Below, piece by piece: positions 1 to 6,995 of a stretch of 9,132 nt of DNA. The stretch comes from Xanthobacteraceae bacterium (GTDB lineage Bacteria; Pseudomonadota; Alphaproteobacteria; Rhizobiales; Xanthobacteraceae): positions 1-9,132 of the forward strand of contig JASHYD010000950.1 of the NCBI GenBank assembly GCA_030043175.1, given 5' to 3'. The notes beneath the pieces are model-generated. The model was not told where the DNA came from, ran no database searches, and was given only the letters and a program-made list of their open reading frames with translations. Every line of letters begins with the position of its first letter. The first letter of the stretch is position 1. The translations under genes and the position numbers were made by a program.

Positions 1-371
1 ACAGCCTGTAGCTGGGAACGGATATCGTTCGCTACCTGGCCGACAACGACGTGGCTGATAGCCTGCATCGAGGCGACAGGGTCCACCGCCGAAATCTCAA
101 CGCGATGATCGGCCGTTTCCTGGATTACGATATTGCAAGGAAGCATCGTACCAATCTTGTCCTCGGCCTGAAGCGCACGATAAGTTAGCTGTGGATTACA
201 CACGCCGAGAATCAGATACGGCCGGAACTCGACGTCGAGGCCAGTCTTGAAATTTTCTTTCATGTTAATTTCGGTGACCACTTGAAAATAGTGATGCTTC
301 AAAGCGTCCTTCGTTGCTGTGACCGCATCATCAAATTTCTTGTCTACCCGCGTGGAGAAATAATAGGTCAT
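1..371 (-). CDS. DUF302 domain protein, partial (3' end beyond left edge)
   Basis: The minus-strand frame from the ATG at 371 stays open to the window edge (123 residues seen). It begins MTYYFSTRVDKKFDDAV and carries the usual DUF302 sequence: an N-terminal 'F.dAv..tk.aL....F.v.tei' stretch, then 'YLILGVCNPQLTYRAL' near residues 51-66 and 'GTMLPCNIVIQE' near residues 73-84. The Cys-Asn-Pro and Leu-Pro-Cys motifs typical of the domain are both present. The start is well supported by AAGGAG at 378-383, six bases upstream. DUF302 is a small cytosolic alpha/beta domain of unknown biochemical role, often found near stress or redox genes. No clear promoter was seen in the 170 bases upstream. A truncated relative with a similar N-terminus lies at 6825-6995. 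The family call is firm; the function is unknown. Confidence 0.85.
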   Translation of the reverse strand, partial: MTYYFSTRVDKKFDDAVTATKDALKHHYFQVVTEINMKENFKTGLDVEFRPYLILGVCNPQLTYRALQAEDKIGTMLPCNIVIQETADHRVEISAVDPVASMQAISHVVVGQVANDIRSQLQA

Positions 372-542
372 ATTCGGCTCCTTGCGAGATTTTTCCTGCG
401 TTAACGCGCCGGTGGCGTTAGGTGGGAACCCGCTCGTGCTCTAATCAACGTGCTGCGAGATCAATGGGTTCGTTTGCACGGCGCGCTTGCACCGCAACCT
501 GAACCAGGGGAATCCCCCGGTATATTCGAGAGGAGCAAATGT

Positions 543-665
543 ATGGGTATCGACATCTACCTTCGATCTGTCCTCGACCCGGATAAGGTCGGGTACCGGC
601 TTGGGCCGCAAGGCCAGAAACTCCCTCCAGAGCCGCTTAGCGGCTTGGAGGGTAGGAGTTCATGA
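543..665 (+). CDS. possible 40-residue small protein, unknown function
   Basis: This short ORF begins MGIDIYLRSVLDPDKVGY and ends LSGLEGRSS. The ATG at 543 follows AGGAG at 531-535 with seven bases of spacing, which is a good ribosome binding site and the main reason to take it seriously. The 'MGxDIY' opening is seen in various hypothetical bacterial proteins, so this may be the N-terminal stump of a longer gene. Its last third is formed by the strong hairpin at 623-652, so the C-terminus may be non-native sequence. It converges with the minus-strand gene that ends at 660, overlapping it by six bases. No domain is recognised. The frame is open further upstream (to 450), but no ribosome binding site supports an earlier start. 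Confidence 0.3.
   Translation: MGIDIYLRSVLDPDKVGYRLGPQGQKLPPEPLSGLEGRSS
604..652. terminator. two adjacent hairpins between convergent ORFs; candidate terminator of the minus-strand operon
   Basis: The larger hairpin pairs CCCTCCA (623-629) plus AGCCGC (631-636) with GCGGCTTGGAGGG (640-652). This gives 13 base pairs with a bulged G at 630 and a TTA loop. Beside it, GGCC-GCAA-GGCC (604-615) forms a four-pair stem closed by a GNRA-type GCAA loop on the plus strand. The large stem lies eight bases beyond the stop of the minus-strand gene (660-662), as expected for an operon terminator. The following minus-strand sequence has only a short TTT run, so classic intrinsic termination is weak; it could instead act as a 3' RNA-stabilising structure. 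Confidence 0.45.
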
Positions 666-1313
666 CGAGATGCTTCCCGGTGCTAGAGGGGGCGTGCTCC
701 GATCTGGGCCGTTCGGCGTTGCTCCGAGCGCTGACCAGATCGGACTTGACAGTCCGGCGACCCCCGAATGCTCGAGGCGCGGTGGCGCCATGCCGGGCTC
801 GGCGGAAGGCACTCCTAAGCCATCGACTGTCGAAGCATCCAGGTTGCGGGCGGCGATGACCTGCCGCCATATCTGCAGAATGCCGCGCTGGGTCTGTGCG
901 GCGACGAAGCAGTGTCCTCCGCTGTCCAGACCATAGAAGGCGGCGCTGGAATCGCCGCGGACGTGCCGGACCGCGGCGCTGATCGTGTCGAGGCAGGCGA
1001 TCACCTGTTCGACCGTTTGAAGACGCGTATGCCGCAGGATATCCGTCACGCGGAACGCCGTGAGGTCTTGGCCCTCGACGCTGATTCCTTCTCGCCCCAA
1101 TTCGAAGAATACGTTCACCACCGGCAGCATTCCCTGGATCAGCGAAAGCACCGCGGCAGATTCCTCCACGCTGCAGGCCGCGAGCCGAGGGACCTCCACA
1201 CCGGCCGTCGGTTGCTGCAGGCCGAACGCCACCGACAGCTCCTGTTGGAGCCATCGGCGCACCTCGGGCGGCGCATTTTGTATTTGCTCGGGCGACAGCG
1301 TTACACCGACCAT
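660..1313 (-). CDS. conserved hypothetical protein
   Basis: This is a 217-residue protein if translation starts at the ATG at 1313. An in-frame ATG at 1400 would add 29 residues. I prefer 1313 because GGAGGT (1320-1325) lies six bases upstream, whereas the 1400 start has no clear ribosome binding site. Near the N-terminus is 'VTLSPEQIQNAPPEVRRWL' (residues 4-22), a pattern I associate with alphaproteobacterial hypothetical proteins. A mostly helical middle follows, including 'LQTVEQVIACLDTISAAVRHV' near residues 98-118. A hydrophilic, Pro/Gly/Ser-rich tail fills the last 40 or so residues. There is no signal peptide or membrane segment. It is the last gene of the minus-strand run, 124 bases after the mutase stop, so co-transcription is plausible but not certain. 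I do not recognise a function. Confidence 0.7.
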   Translation of the reverse strand: MVGVTLSPEQIQNAPPEVRRWLQQELSVAFGLQQPTAGVEVPRLAACSVEESAAVLSLIQGMLPVVNVFFELGREGISVEGQDLTAFRVTDILRHTRLQTVEQVIACLDTISAAVRHVRGDSSAAFYGLDSGGHCFVAAQTQRGILQIWRQVIAARNLDASTVDGLGVPSAEPGMAPPRLEHSGVAGLSSPIWSALGATPNGPDRSTPPLAPGSISS

Positions 1314-1319
1314 GACACG

Positions 1320-1325
1320 ACCTCC
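1320..1325 (-). promoter_or_regulatory. ribosome binding site deciding the start of the hypothetical gene
   Basis: On the minus strand this reads GGAGGT, followed by six bases and then the ATG at 1313. It is close to the ideal anti-16S complement. It favours 1313 over the upstream ATG at 1400. Confidence 0.7.
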
Positions 1326-1437
1326 AAATTTCGGCAACGATGTTTCAACTATCTGCCTATTTTTCCGGATCAGGCCATTGATGTCGGTCAACCGCGCCAT
1401 CGATACTCATGGGGTGTGACGCGAGCGAGGCCGACGG

Positions 1438-2184
1438 TTACCTTGAATGCGTACCCCGCTGAGATCGGCGAACGACCCCATTGGCGCCGCTATCGAGGAG
1501 CGCAGCTGCCTGCGCCCCGTGCGCAACCCCGATGACCAGACCGAAACCGCCAGCCCGAGCCGCCGCTATGCCGGCCGTTGCATCCTCAAACACGACCGTG
1601 CGTGTTGGTGGAACGCCGAGGCGTCGCGTGGCTTCCAGGAACATGTCGGGAGCCGGCTTTCCTGTGAGACCGAGGTGGTCAAGATCGATACCGTCGACAC
1701 GTGCGTCGAAAAGCGCCGTTAAGTGAGCAGCGCGCAGAATTTCCGCACAGTGGTGGCTGGATGAGGCTATGGCGGTGCGCACACCGTGCCTTCGGGCTTC
1801 CTGCAACAGGTGCGGTGCCGAGTCGAACACCCTCACGCCCTCGCCCGCCAGAAGCTCAGCAAAATAGTGATCTTTGCGACTGGCCAAGCCGTGAGCAGTT
1901 TCCTCTTCCGCTTCATCCCCCGGTGCTCCCATGGGCAGAGTGATCCCTCGTGCGGCGAGGAAACTCAGCACACCCGCGATACGCGCTTTGCCGTCGACAT
2001 AGCGGCGATAATCGGTCTCGGCATCGAAGGGCACGAACGCAACACCGGTCTCTGCCATTTGTCGGGTCAGAAACTCGTCAAACAGTCGCTTCCATGCGCG
2101 CGCATGGATTGACGCCGTGTGCGTGATTACGCCGTCGAGGTCAAAGATGAAGGCCTCGAATCGCTCGACATCGATGGTGACCAT
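1438..2184 (-). CDS. pgmB: beta-phosphoglucomutase family HAD hydrolase
   Basis: This 248-residue cytosolic protein probably converts beta-D-glucose 1-phosphate to glucose 6-phosphate. All HAD motifs are visible. FDLDGV at 14-19 gives nucleophile Asp15 and acid/base Asp17. The Ser cluster at 141-143 is motif II, Lys176 in GKPAPD is motif III, and Glu200-Asp201 in VVFEDATAGI is motif IV. The cap domain (about 20-95) carries 'YRRYVDGKARIAGVLSFL' at 59-76, matching the DGK.R cap signature of the sugar-phosphate mutase branch. Length is normal for the family. The gene starts eight bases after the USP stop and lacks a strong ribosome binding site, suggesting translation coupled to upstream genes. 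The nearby GH65 phosphorylase, the usual source of beta-glucose 1-phosphate, strongly supports mutase over generic phosphatase. The pairing resembles M. tuberculosis Rv3400/Rv3401. Confidence 0.88.
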   Translation of the reverse strand: MVTIDVERFEAFIFDLDGVITHTASIHARAWKRLFDEFLTRQMAETGVAFVPFDAETDYRRYVDGKARIAGVLSFLAARGITLPMGAPGDEAEEETAHGLASRKDHYFAELLAGEGVRVFDSAPHLLQEARRHGVRTAIASSSHHCAEILRAAHLTALFDARVDGIDLDHLGLTGKPAPDMFLEATRRLGVPPTRTVVFEDATAGIAAARAGGFGLVIGVAHGAQAAALLDSGANGVVRRSQRGTHSR

Positions 2185-2192
2185 GACTAGTG

Positions 2193-3035
2193 CTACCGAT
2201 CATCAACGCGACTAAGGCGGAACACGATCACTGGACACATGGTGTCACGGATGACGCAGCGCATTATTCGCGCACGGCCGGGTTCGAGCGTCCCACGCCA
2301 GCCCAGCACAACGAGGTCGCTCTGGCGTGCGAAATCAACGATGGCCGCCCCGGCGTCCCCCTGGGCAACTGCCAGGTGCATCTCGATGCCGTCCCTTGCA
2401 CGCCCGAGTGCGCGCAGCCGGTCGAGGAACTCCTGCCCCCACGCTGGCCACTCATGGTGGGGGCGGTCGAGATAGCGCGGGAACACCAACGTCCCTGGCT
2501 CCGTGGGGCGATCAGCAGTTGGTATCGCAACATGCAGGACCACGAGTTCCGCAGCGGCCATTGATGCGAAGCCAGTCGCAGGGCCCATCACCGCGGCGCT
2601 CGTCGGCGTCCCGTTATGTGGGACAAGCAGCCGACGCAACGCCCAGGTGTTACGGCCACGAGCCGAGGGGACAAGGACAATGGGGCAGGGCGCTATGCGG
2701 AGCACAGCCTCGGCTACGCTCCCGAGTGCACGCGACGGGAGGTCTGTTCGAATCTGCGGGCACATGACGATCACGGCTGCATGGCGTTCGGCGGCTTCTT
2801 GCACGATGACCGCCGCAGCCGATCCCGGGCGCCGCTCGACCACGAGCCCGCGCACATCTTCACGCGAGAGCTTCATGCGCTCGACGAGCGCAGTGGGTGC
2901 CAAGCTGTTGTCGCTGACGTGAAGAGCAGCGACGGTCGCATGCAGCAGCTTGGCAAGGCCGCGCGCCACCGGTATCGCCGCCGTCGCGTGAACGGAGCCG
3001 TCGAGAGGAACCAGCACGGTCTTATGGGCGGTCAT
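2193..3035 (-). CDS. universal stress protein with two tandem USP domains
   Basis: This 280-residue protein has two USP folds. Domain 1 (about 3-124) opens 'KTVLVPLDGSVHATAAIPVA' and ends 'ALGSVAEAVLRIAPCPIVLV' (103-122). Domain 2 (about 133-273) opens 'ALRRLLVPHNGTPTSAAVM' and ends 'LGWRGTLEPGRARIMRCVI'. The ATP-binding signature G-2x-G-9x-G(S/T) is incomplete in both: domain 1 keeps the GS but lacks the preceding glycines, and domain 2 keeps GWRG but not the GS. Nucleotide binding may therefore be weak or absent. I take the start at 3035, where ATG overlaps the GH65 stop as ATGA and AGAGGT lies about eight bases upstream. An in-frame start at 3113 would overlap the phosphorylase by 82 bases and is less likely. 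It lies between a phosphorylase and its mutase, which suggests a stress- or energy-sensing link. The precise role is unknown. Confidence 0.88.
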   Translation of the reverse strand: MTAHKTVLVPLDGSVHATAAIPVARGLAKLLHATVAALHVSDNSLAPTALVERMKLSREDVRGLVVERRPGSAAAVIVQEAAERHAAVIVMCPQIRTDLPSRALGSVAEAVLRIAPCPIVLVPSARGRNTWALRRLLVPHNGTPTSAAVMGPATGFASMAAAELVVLHVAIPTADRPTEPGTLVFPRYLDRPHHEWPAWGQEFLDRLRALGRARDGIEMHLAVAQGDAGAAIVDFARQSDLVVLGWRGTLEPGRARIMRCVIRDTMCPVIVFRLSRVDDR

Positions 3036-5389
3036 CGCCCGACCTCTTCCCAATTTTCCCATCCCGACCGATCGCCTCGCAACGCAAAGCGCTGGCCGCC
3101 CCGGGCGAGACACGCGGGTCCGCCAATCACCGCAACAGTGAGCTCGTCGCCGCTCTCGACGGCCACCTCGATCCGCCTTGGATTAGCTTCAAAGCGCAGA
3201 CGCACCAACCGTTCCCGCCACTGCACCGGAAACGCCATTTTGACCCAGCCCGGAAGCAGATGCGGATCGACAACGATACCGTCCTCGCGGAGCTGCAGAC
3301 CCGCGGCGCCGAATACCGCGGCCTGCCAGAGACCCCCCAGCGCGCCCATGTGCACGCCGCCAGCGGCATTGCCCATGTTGTCTGCCAAGTCGATCTCCGC
3401 AGCCTGGCGGAAATAGGCTTGCGCAAGCGTGCGATCGCCCAGGCGGGCAGCAACGAGCGCATGCAGGGCAGGGCCTAGGGAACTGCCATGCGCGGTGCGA
3501 GGCTCGTAATACCGGAAATTTGCCGCATGCACCTCAACCGGCCATTTTTCCCACAGCAGCGCGCTCAGCGCCACCACATCCGCCTGCTTGATGATCTTTG
3601 ATCGGCTGATCCGCTCCGCTCCAAGGCACACATCAATCGGCATGGTACAGCCCCGGTATGGACCCAGATCGATCTCTTCGAGTTGAAAGTACCCGGCGAA
3701 TTGCTCGACGAGTTTGGTTGTCGCATCAACACCCGTTACCAGTGCAGCCGCAAGCGCGCGCCAACGATGTGGCTCGTTGTCCGTGAGGCCGAGACGCCCA
3801 GACAGCCGCTGCCAGTCGTCGGCGTGCTCCCGCTGCAGGTTGGCCACTGCCTTCGCAGCGTGCTCCAGATTGCACATCGCCATCGCATTCGTGTACGCAT
3901 TGTCATCGACTAGTTCGTGATACTCGTCGGGACCGATCACCTGCCGAATGTGGGCGCGACCATCGGGCTCAACTTGTGCTCGGCTCGCCCAGAAGCGCGC
4001 GGTCTCCACAAGGATCTCGGTTCCGGCAGCCATCATGAAGCCGTCGTCGCCCGTCGCCCGCCAATACTGCCAGACACCGTATGCGATGTCGGCGCTGATA
4101 TGGTGCTCTCGCTCGCCCGTAAGAATGTTTATCAAGCGACCATCGGGGGCGACGACAGTCCGCGGCGCTACCTCGTCGCCTGTATCGGCCGATTCCCATG
4201 CGTAAAGGGCGCCGTCGTAGCCGTGCGCCTTGGCTTTGCGGCGGGCGGCACCGAGAGTGTTGTACCGGTACATGAGCAGTGAGCGCGCCGCGGAAGGGTC
4301 AGTGAGGAGGTAGAACGGCAGCATGTAGATTTCGGTGTCCCAGAACACGTGCCCCCGATACGCCTCCCCGGTCAGTCCGCGCGCACCGACGGAAAGGTGT
4401 TCATCCGCGGGATTAACCGCTGCGATGAGGTGATAAGTCGCGAAGCGGAGCGCCTGCTTCGCCTCCTCGTCCCCCACGATCTGAACCTCGGCGAATTCCC
4501 ATTTGAGACGCCACGCATCGACATGGGCCGCCACGGCCGCTGCAAACCCGCGTTCGCACGTCGGGACTAGGTGATCGCAAGCCGCCTTGCCGGGGCTCGC
4601 AACGTCGCGTGATGTGAAGATGCTGAGAATGCGATCGAGGCGTATCGTTTCGCCAAGGCTCACTTCCCATGACCATTCTTCCTTCCCCTCATGCACTCCC
4701 GCGTCGTGGCGTGCCGGTCTTGCGACTGCTAGGCCCTGCGGTTCGGAGGCGCCGGCGACCCCAATCTCTGCCTCAGCCACCAGCAAGAGGACGGCGCCTG
4801 ATTCAGCAACAATCTGTTCGATGTCCGTACCCTTCACGTCGGAGGGGCCAAGACGTGTGGTGAGGCCGATCCTCCCTGCATAATTCTCGGCGGTCACGGT
4901 CACCGATTGCAGGAGCAGATGCCGATCAGCAAGGGACGCAAGCTGGAGGTAGGTTAATCGAGTGATGCGCCCGCTCGCGTCCAGTTGCCGCCATTCCCGC
5001 CATAGAACGCCCTGGCGAAGGTCAAGTCGTCGCCGGTGGGCGAGGATGCGACCCGTCTCTAGCGAGAGTTGCTGATCCTCCACGGTTACTTCGACATGCA
5101 GCCAATGCGGAAGCACAGCAAGCCTCGGTCCGAGGCTCCCATCCGCAATGTAGATACCGGCAGCGAACGTCCCCGGACGTGAGAACCTGCCGGCCTCGGC
5201 AATCGAGGCCCTGGTGCTGATATATCCGTTGCCGATGGCAAAGAGCGACTCGACCTCACGCTCTCGCGCGGGATGGACGCCGTCTTCGACGAGGAGCCAA
5301 TCAGGGTCCTCGCATGACGCAAGCGGCAAGTCACTCGTGAAAGTTGCACCGTCAGACGCTGCCACGTGACTCACCCTTCTTTGCAGCAT
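3032..5389 (-). CDS. GH65 family glycoside phosphorylase (trehalose/maltose/kojibiose phosphorylase-like)
   Basis: This 785-residue cytosolic enzyme most likely cleaves an alpha-glucosyl disaccharide with phosphate, releasing beta-D-glucose 1-phosphate. The N-terminal beta-sandwich (about 28-290) contains 'SLFAIGNGYISTRAS'. The (alpha/alpha)6 catalytic barrel (about 310-695) contains FWDTEIY (349-355), YDGALYAWES (391-400) and GPDEYHE (486-492), whose Glu489 is the predicted general acid. Next come KQADVV (601-606) and the phosphate-loop-like HGSSLGPALH (634-643), then GVHMGALGGLW (678-688). A small C-terminal beta domain follows. Length matches the family. Retention of the phosphate-loop region favours phosphorylase over hydrolase, but the substrate cannot be read from sequence. 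The ATG at 5389 has no clear ribosome binding site; a GTG at 5365 preceded by AGAAGG is a credible alternative and would remove eight residues. It is first in the minus-strand operon, and its stop overlaps the USP start. Confidence 0.92.
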   Translation of the reverse strand: MLQRRVSHVAASDGATFTSDLPLASCEDPDWLLVEDGVHPAREREVESLFAIGNGYISTRASIAEAGRFSRPGTFAAGIYIADGSLGPRLAVLPHWLHVEVTVEDQQLSLETGRILAHRRRLDLRQGVLWREWRQLDASGRITRLTYLQLASLADRHLLLQSVTVTAENYAGRIGLTTRLGPSDVKGTDIEQIVAESGAVLLLVAEAEIGVAGASEPQGLAVARPARHDAGVHEGKEEWSWEVSLGETIRLDRILSIFTSRDVASPGKAACDHLVPTCERGFAAAVAAHVDAWRLKWEFAEVQIVGDEEAKQALRFATYHLIAAVNPADEHLSVGARGLTGEAYRGHVFWDTEIYMLPFYLLTDPSAARSLLMYRYNTLGAARRKAKAHGYDGALYAWESADTGDEVAPRTVVAPDGRLINILTGEREHHISADIAYGVWQYWRATGDDGFMMAAGTEILVETARFWASRAQVEPDGRAHIRQVIGPDEYHELVDDNAYTNAMAMCNLEHAAKAVANLQREHADDWQRLSGRLGLTDNEPHRWRALAAALVTGVDATTKLVEQFAGYFQLEEIDLGPYRGCTMPIDVCLGAERISRSKIIKQADVVALSALLWEKWPVEVHAANFRYYEPRTAHGSSLGPALHALVAARLGDRTLAQAYFRQAAEIDLADNMGNAAGGVHMGALGGLWQAAVFGAAGLQLREDGIVVDPHLLPGWVKMAFPVQWRERLVRLRFEANPRRIEVAVESGDELTVAVIGGPACLARGGQRFALRGDRSGWENWEEVGR

Positions 5390-5395
5390 TCGGCA

Positions 5396-5409
5396 TTGAT
5401 ACCGGTCAA
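5396..5409. promoter_or_regulatory. FNR/FixK-like operator in the divergent GH65/glycosyltransferase region
   Basis: TTGAT-ACCG-GTCAA fits the FNR/FixK consensus TTGAT-N4-ATCAA with one change, and FixK-type sites tolerate G there. For the plus strand, activation centred 41.5 bases upstream would place transcription start near 5444. CATAGT (5430-5435) sits where a -10 element should be, and the glycosyltransferase ATG follows at 5492. For the minus strand the same geometry would start transcription near 5361, inside the annotated GH65 gene. Direct class II activation of the operon would therefore need a later GH65 start. Identity is inferred from motif and spacing only. Confidence 0.55.
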
Positions 5410-5491
5410 GGCCGCTAGTTCTCGTCGAGCATAGTTATTGAGCTTCGCCTTAGTCGCTACGCCTCGCCCGGCTGGTTGCAGGAGCACCCTG

Positions 5492-6749
5492 ATGCGGATT
5501 GCCCAAATTGCACCCCTTCATGAACGCGTGCCGCCGGGCTTTATGGCGGTACAGAACGCGTCGTTTCGTTCCTGACCGAGGAACTCGTCCGTCAAGGACA
5601 CGATGTCACACTCTTTGCTAGCGGCGACTCCCAGACGTCAGCCAAGCTTGTGCGCTGCTGCGAAATAGCGCTGCGCCTCAATCCTGCCGTGCGGGATCCG
5701 TTGCCCTACCACATGATCATGCTGGACGAGGTCCGTCGCAGGGTCGACGAGTTCGATGTTTTGCACTTCCACATCGATGTGCTTCACGCGCCGCTGGTGC
5801 GTGACATCGCAGATCGAACTCTGACGACTCTGCACGGCCGTTTGGACCTGCTCGACCTCGCGCCCTTCTATGCCGCGTTTCGAGACCTTCCGCTCGCCTC
5901 GATCTCGAATAACCAGCAGGAATATTTGAGCAATGTGAACTGGCAGGGTACGATTTATCACGGCCGGCCGCACGACCTCCTTCGGTTCTCCCCGAATGCC
6001 AACGGCTATCTCGCATTCCTTGGTCGGATCGCACCCGAGAAGCGGCCGGATCGGGCAATTGAAATCGCCGTGCGCTGCGGCATACCGCTGAAGATCGCGG
6101 CCAAGGTAGACCGCGCCGATCCTGGGAAGACAAGATCCGTCCGATGGTCGAGGCCACGCCGGATATCGAGTTCCTCGGCGAGATCGGCGAAAGCGACAAG
6201 GCAGGCTTTCTCGGCGGCGCGGCCACCTTGCTGTTTCCGATCGATTGGCCGCAGCCCTTCGGATTGGTGATGATCGAGGCGATGGCATGCGGCACACCAG
6301 TGATCGCCTATCGCCAGGGATCGATTCCCGAGATCATTCAGGAAAACGTGTCAAGCTTCGTTGTTGATACGATCGAGGAGGCAGTTGCCGCGGTTCGACA
6401 AGTCGTAAACTTGGATCGCGCCAAGGTGCGTGCCGAATTCGAGCGCCGGTTCACGGCCGAACGAATGGCGCGGGACTACGCTGGTATCTACCGACGCCTT
6501 CTCTCTGCGCGCACTCAGCCTGCGCAAGTCGCGATTTTGAATGGAAGGCATGTTCAATCGCGGGCAACCCAGCCATCACGGCGCGGCTCCAATGGCGTTG
6601 AGTGTCATAATGAGCTGCAGGTCGCCGGGACTATTTCAGCACACATATCACACCGGTCAGATGATGAGTTGCTGGCGGGCAGTCGTCAGTCCTCGGTATT
6701 GCACCCGCGCTCGCCCGTCGGCCCGACAGACACTCAGGGTCCAGAATGA
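5492..6749 (+). pseudogene. GT4-like glycosyltransferase, broken by two frameshifts
   Basis: The start MRIAQIAPLHERVPPG has a good ribosome binding site, AGGAG at 5480-5484. Near 5541 the expected 'YGGTERVVSFLTEELVRQG' continues in the -1 frame, so one base appears lost. A second -1 shift falls near 6120-6135: 'IAAKVDRAD' is followed, in another frame, by 'WEDKIRPMVEATPDIEFLG'. Across the three frames the whole GT-B fold is recognisable, including 'FLGRIAPEKRPDRAIEIA' in the nucleotide-sugar domain and 'PFGLVMIEAMACGTPVIAY'. In that last motif the first Glu of the GT4 E-x7-E pair is Gln (PQPFGLVMIE), another possible defect. Similarity fades near 6510, and the tail to 6749 looks like read-through. 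As a working enzyme it would transfer a sugar from a nucleotide donor, perhaps making the glucoside used by the phosphorylase; that link is inference. Sequencing error is the alternative explanation for the frameshifts. Confidence 0.75.
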
Positions 6750-6824
6750 CGATTGGCGCACGCTGCATTCGGAGGGCGGCTTTGCCCCCGGCGAACGCGG
6801 AATGTTCATGTATAGGAGGTGTAA
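6750..6824. other. short spacer before the truncated DUF302 gene
   Basis: No gene or operator is recognised here. At its right end is a perfect AGGAGGT ribosome binding site (6814-6820). The preceding glycosyltransferase tail (about 6510-6749) shows no recognisable conserved coding sequence either. Confidence 0.4.
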
Positions 6825-6995
6825 ATGCATTATCTGTCCAAGCGCTCAACCATGAGCTTCGAGGAGGCCGTTGCTGCGACCAGGCAGGCTTTGAAGCGCC
6901 GCCACCTCGCAATCCTCACTGAAATCGACCTGCGTGAGGCCTTGAAGAGAGAGCTCGCGGTCGGCTCTCGTTCATACCTCATCTTCAGCGCCTGA
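6825..6995 (+). pseudogene. truncated DUF302 gene (N-terminal half only)
   Basis: This 56-residue ORF begins MHYLSKRSTMSFEEAVAATR and ends YLIFSA before a TGA. It aligns almost without gaps to the first half of the DUF302 protein at 1-371: 'FEEAVAATRQALKRRHLAIL' matches 'FDDAVTATKDALKHHYFQVV', and 'SYLIFSA' falls where the intact domain has 'PYLILGV'. The essential Cys-Asn-Pro and Leu-Pro-Cys motifs of the second half are missing. Translation would be strong, since AGGAGGT at 6814-6820 lies four bases before the ATG. The final 24 bases overlap the 3' end of the convergent HGG-motif gene, so the break coincides with a junction to unrelated DNA. It is probably a non-functional remnant, although a stable half-domain peptide cannot be excluded. 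Confidence 0.65.

Noticed and set aside
444..464. Two ATCAA half-sites (444-448 and 460-464) upstream of the left DUF302 gene, resembling FNR half-sites.
   Set aside because: They are in direct, not inverted, orientation and 16 bases apart, so they do not form an FNR/FixK palindrome.
473..493. TTTGCACG...CTTGCAC, resembling a sigma-54 -24/-12 promoter before the small ORF.
   Set aside because: The GG of the -24 element is missing and the spacing is about two bases too long.
637..1254. 205-residue minus-strand ORF overlapping the conserved hypothetical gene.
   Set aside because: It is Arg/Pro-rich shadow coding in another frame, with no ribosome binding site and no domain. The overlapping frame has normal protein composition and a good start.
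2616..3416. Long plus-strand ORF (266 codons) opposite the USP and GH65 genes.
   Set aside because: It is antisense to strongly recognised domains and has low-complexity Arg/Ser/His-rich composition typical of high-GC shadow frames.
6541..6855. Plus-strand ORF with 'LFQHTYHTGQMMSCWR', faintly like the His-rich C-terminal motif of DinB-family proteins.
   Set aside because: The rest of the ORF has no family-like sequence, it overlaps the glycosyltransferase tail and the DUF302 fragment, and it lacks a ribosome binding site. One short motif is not enough.
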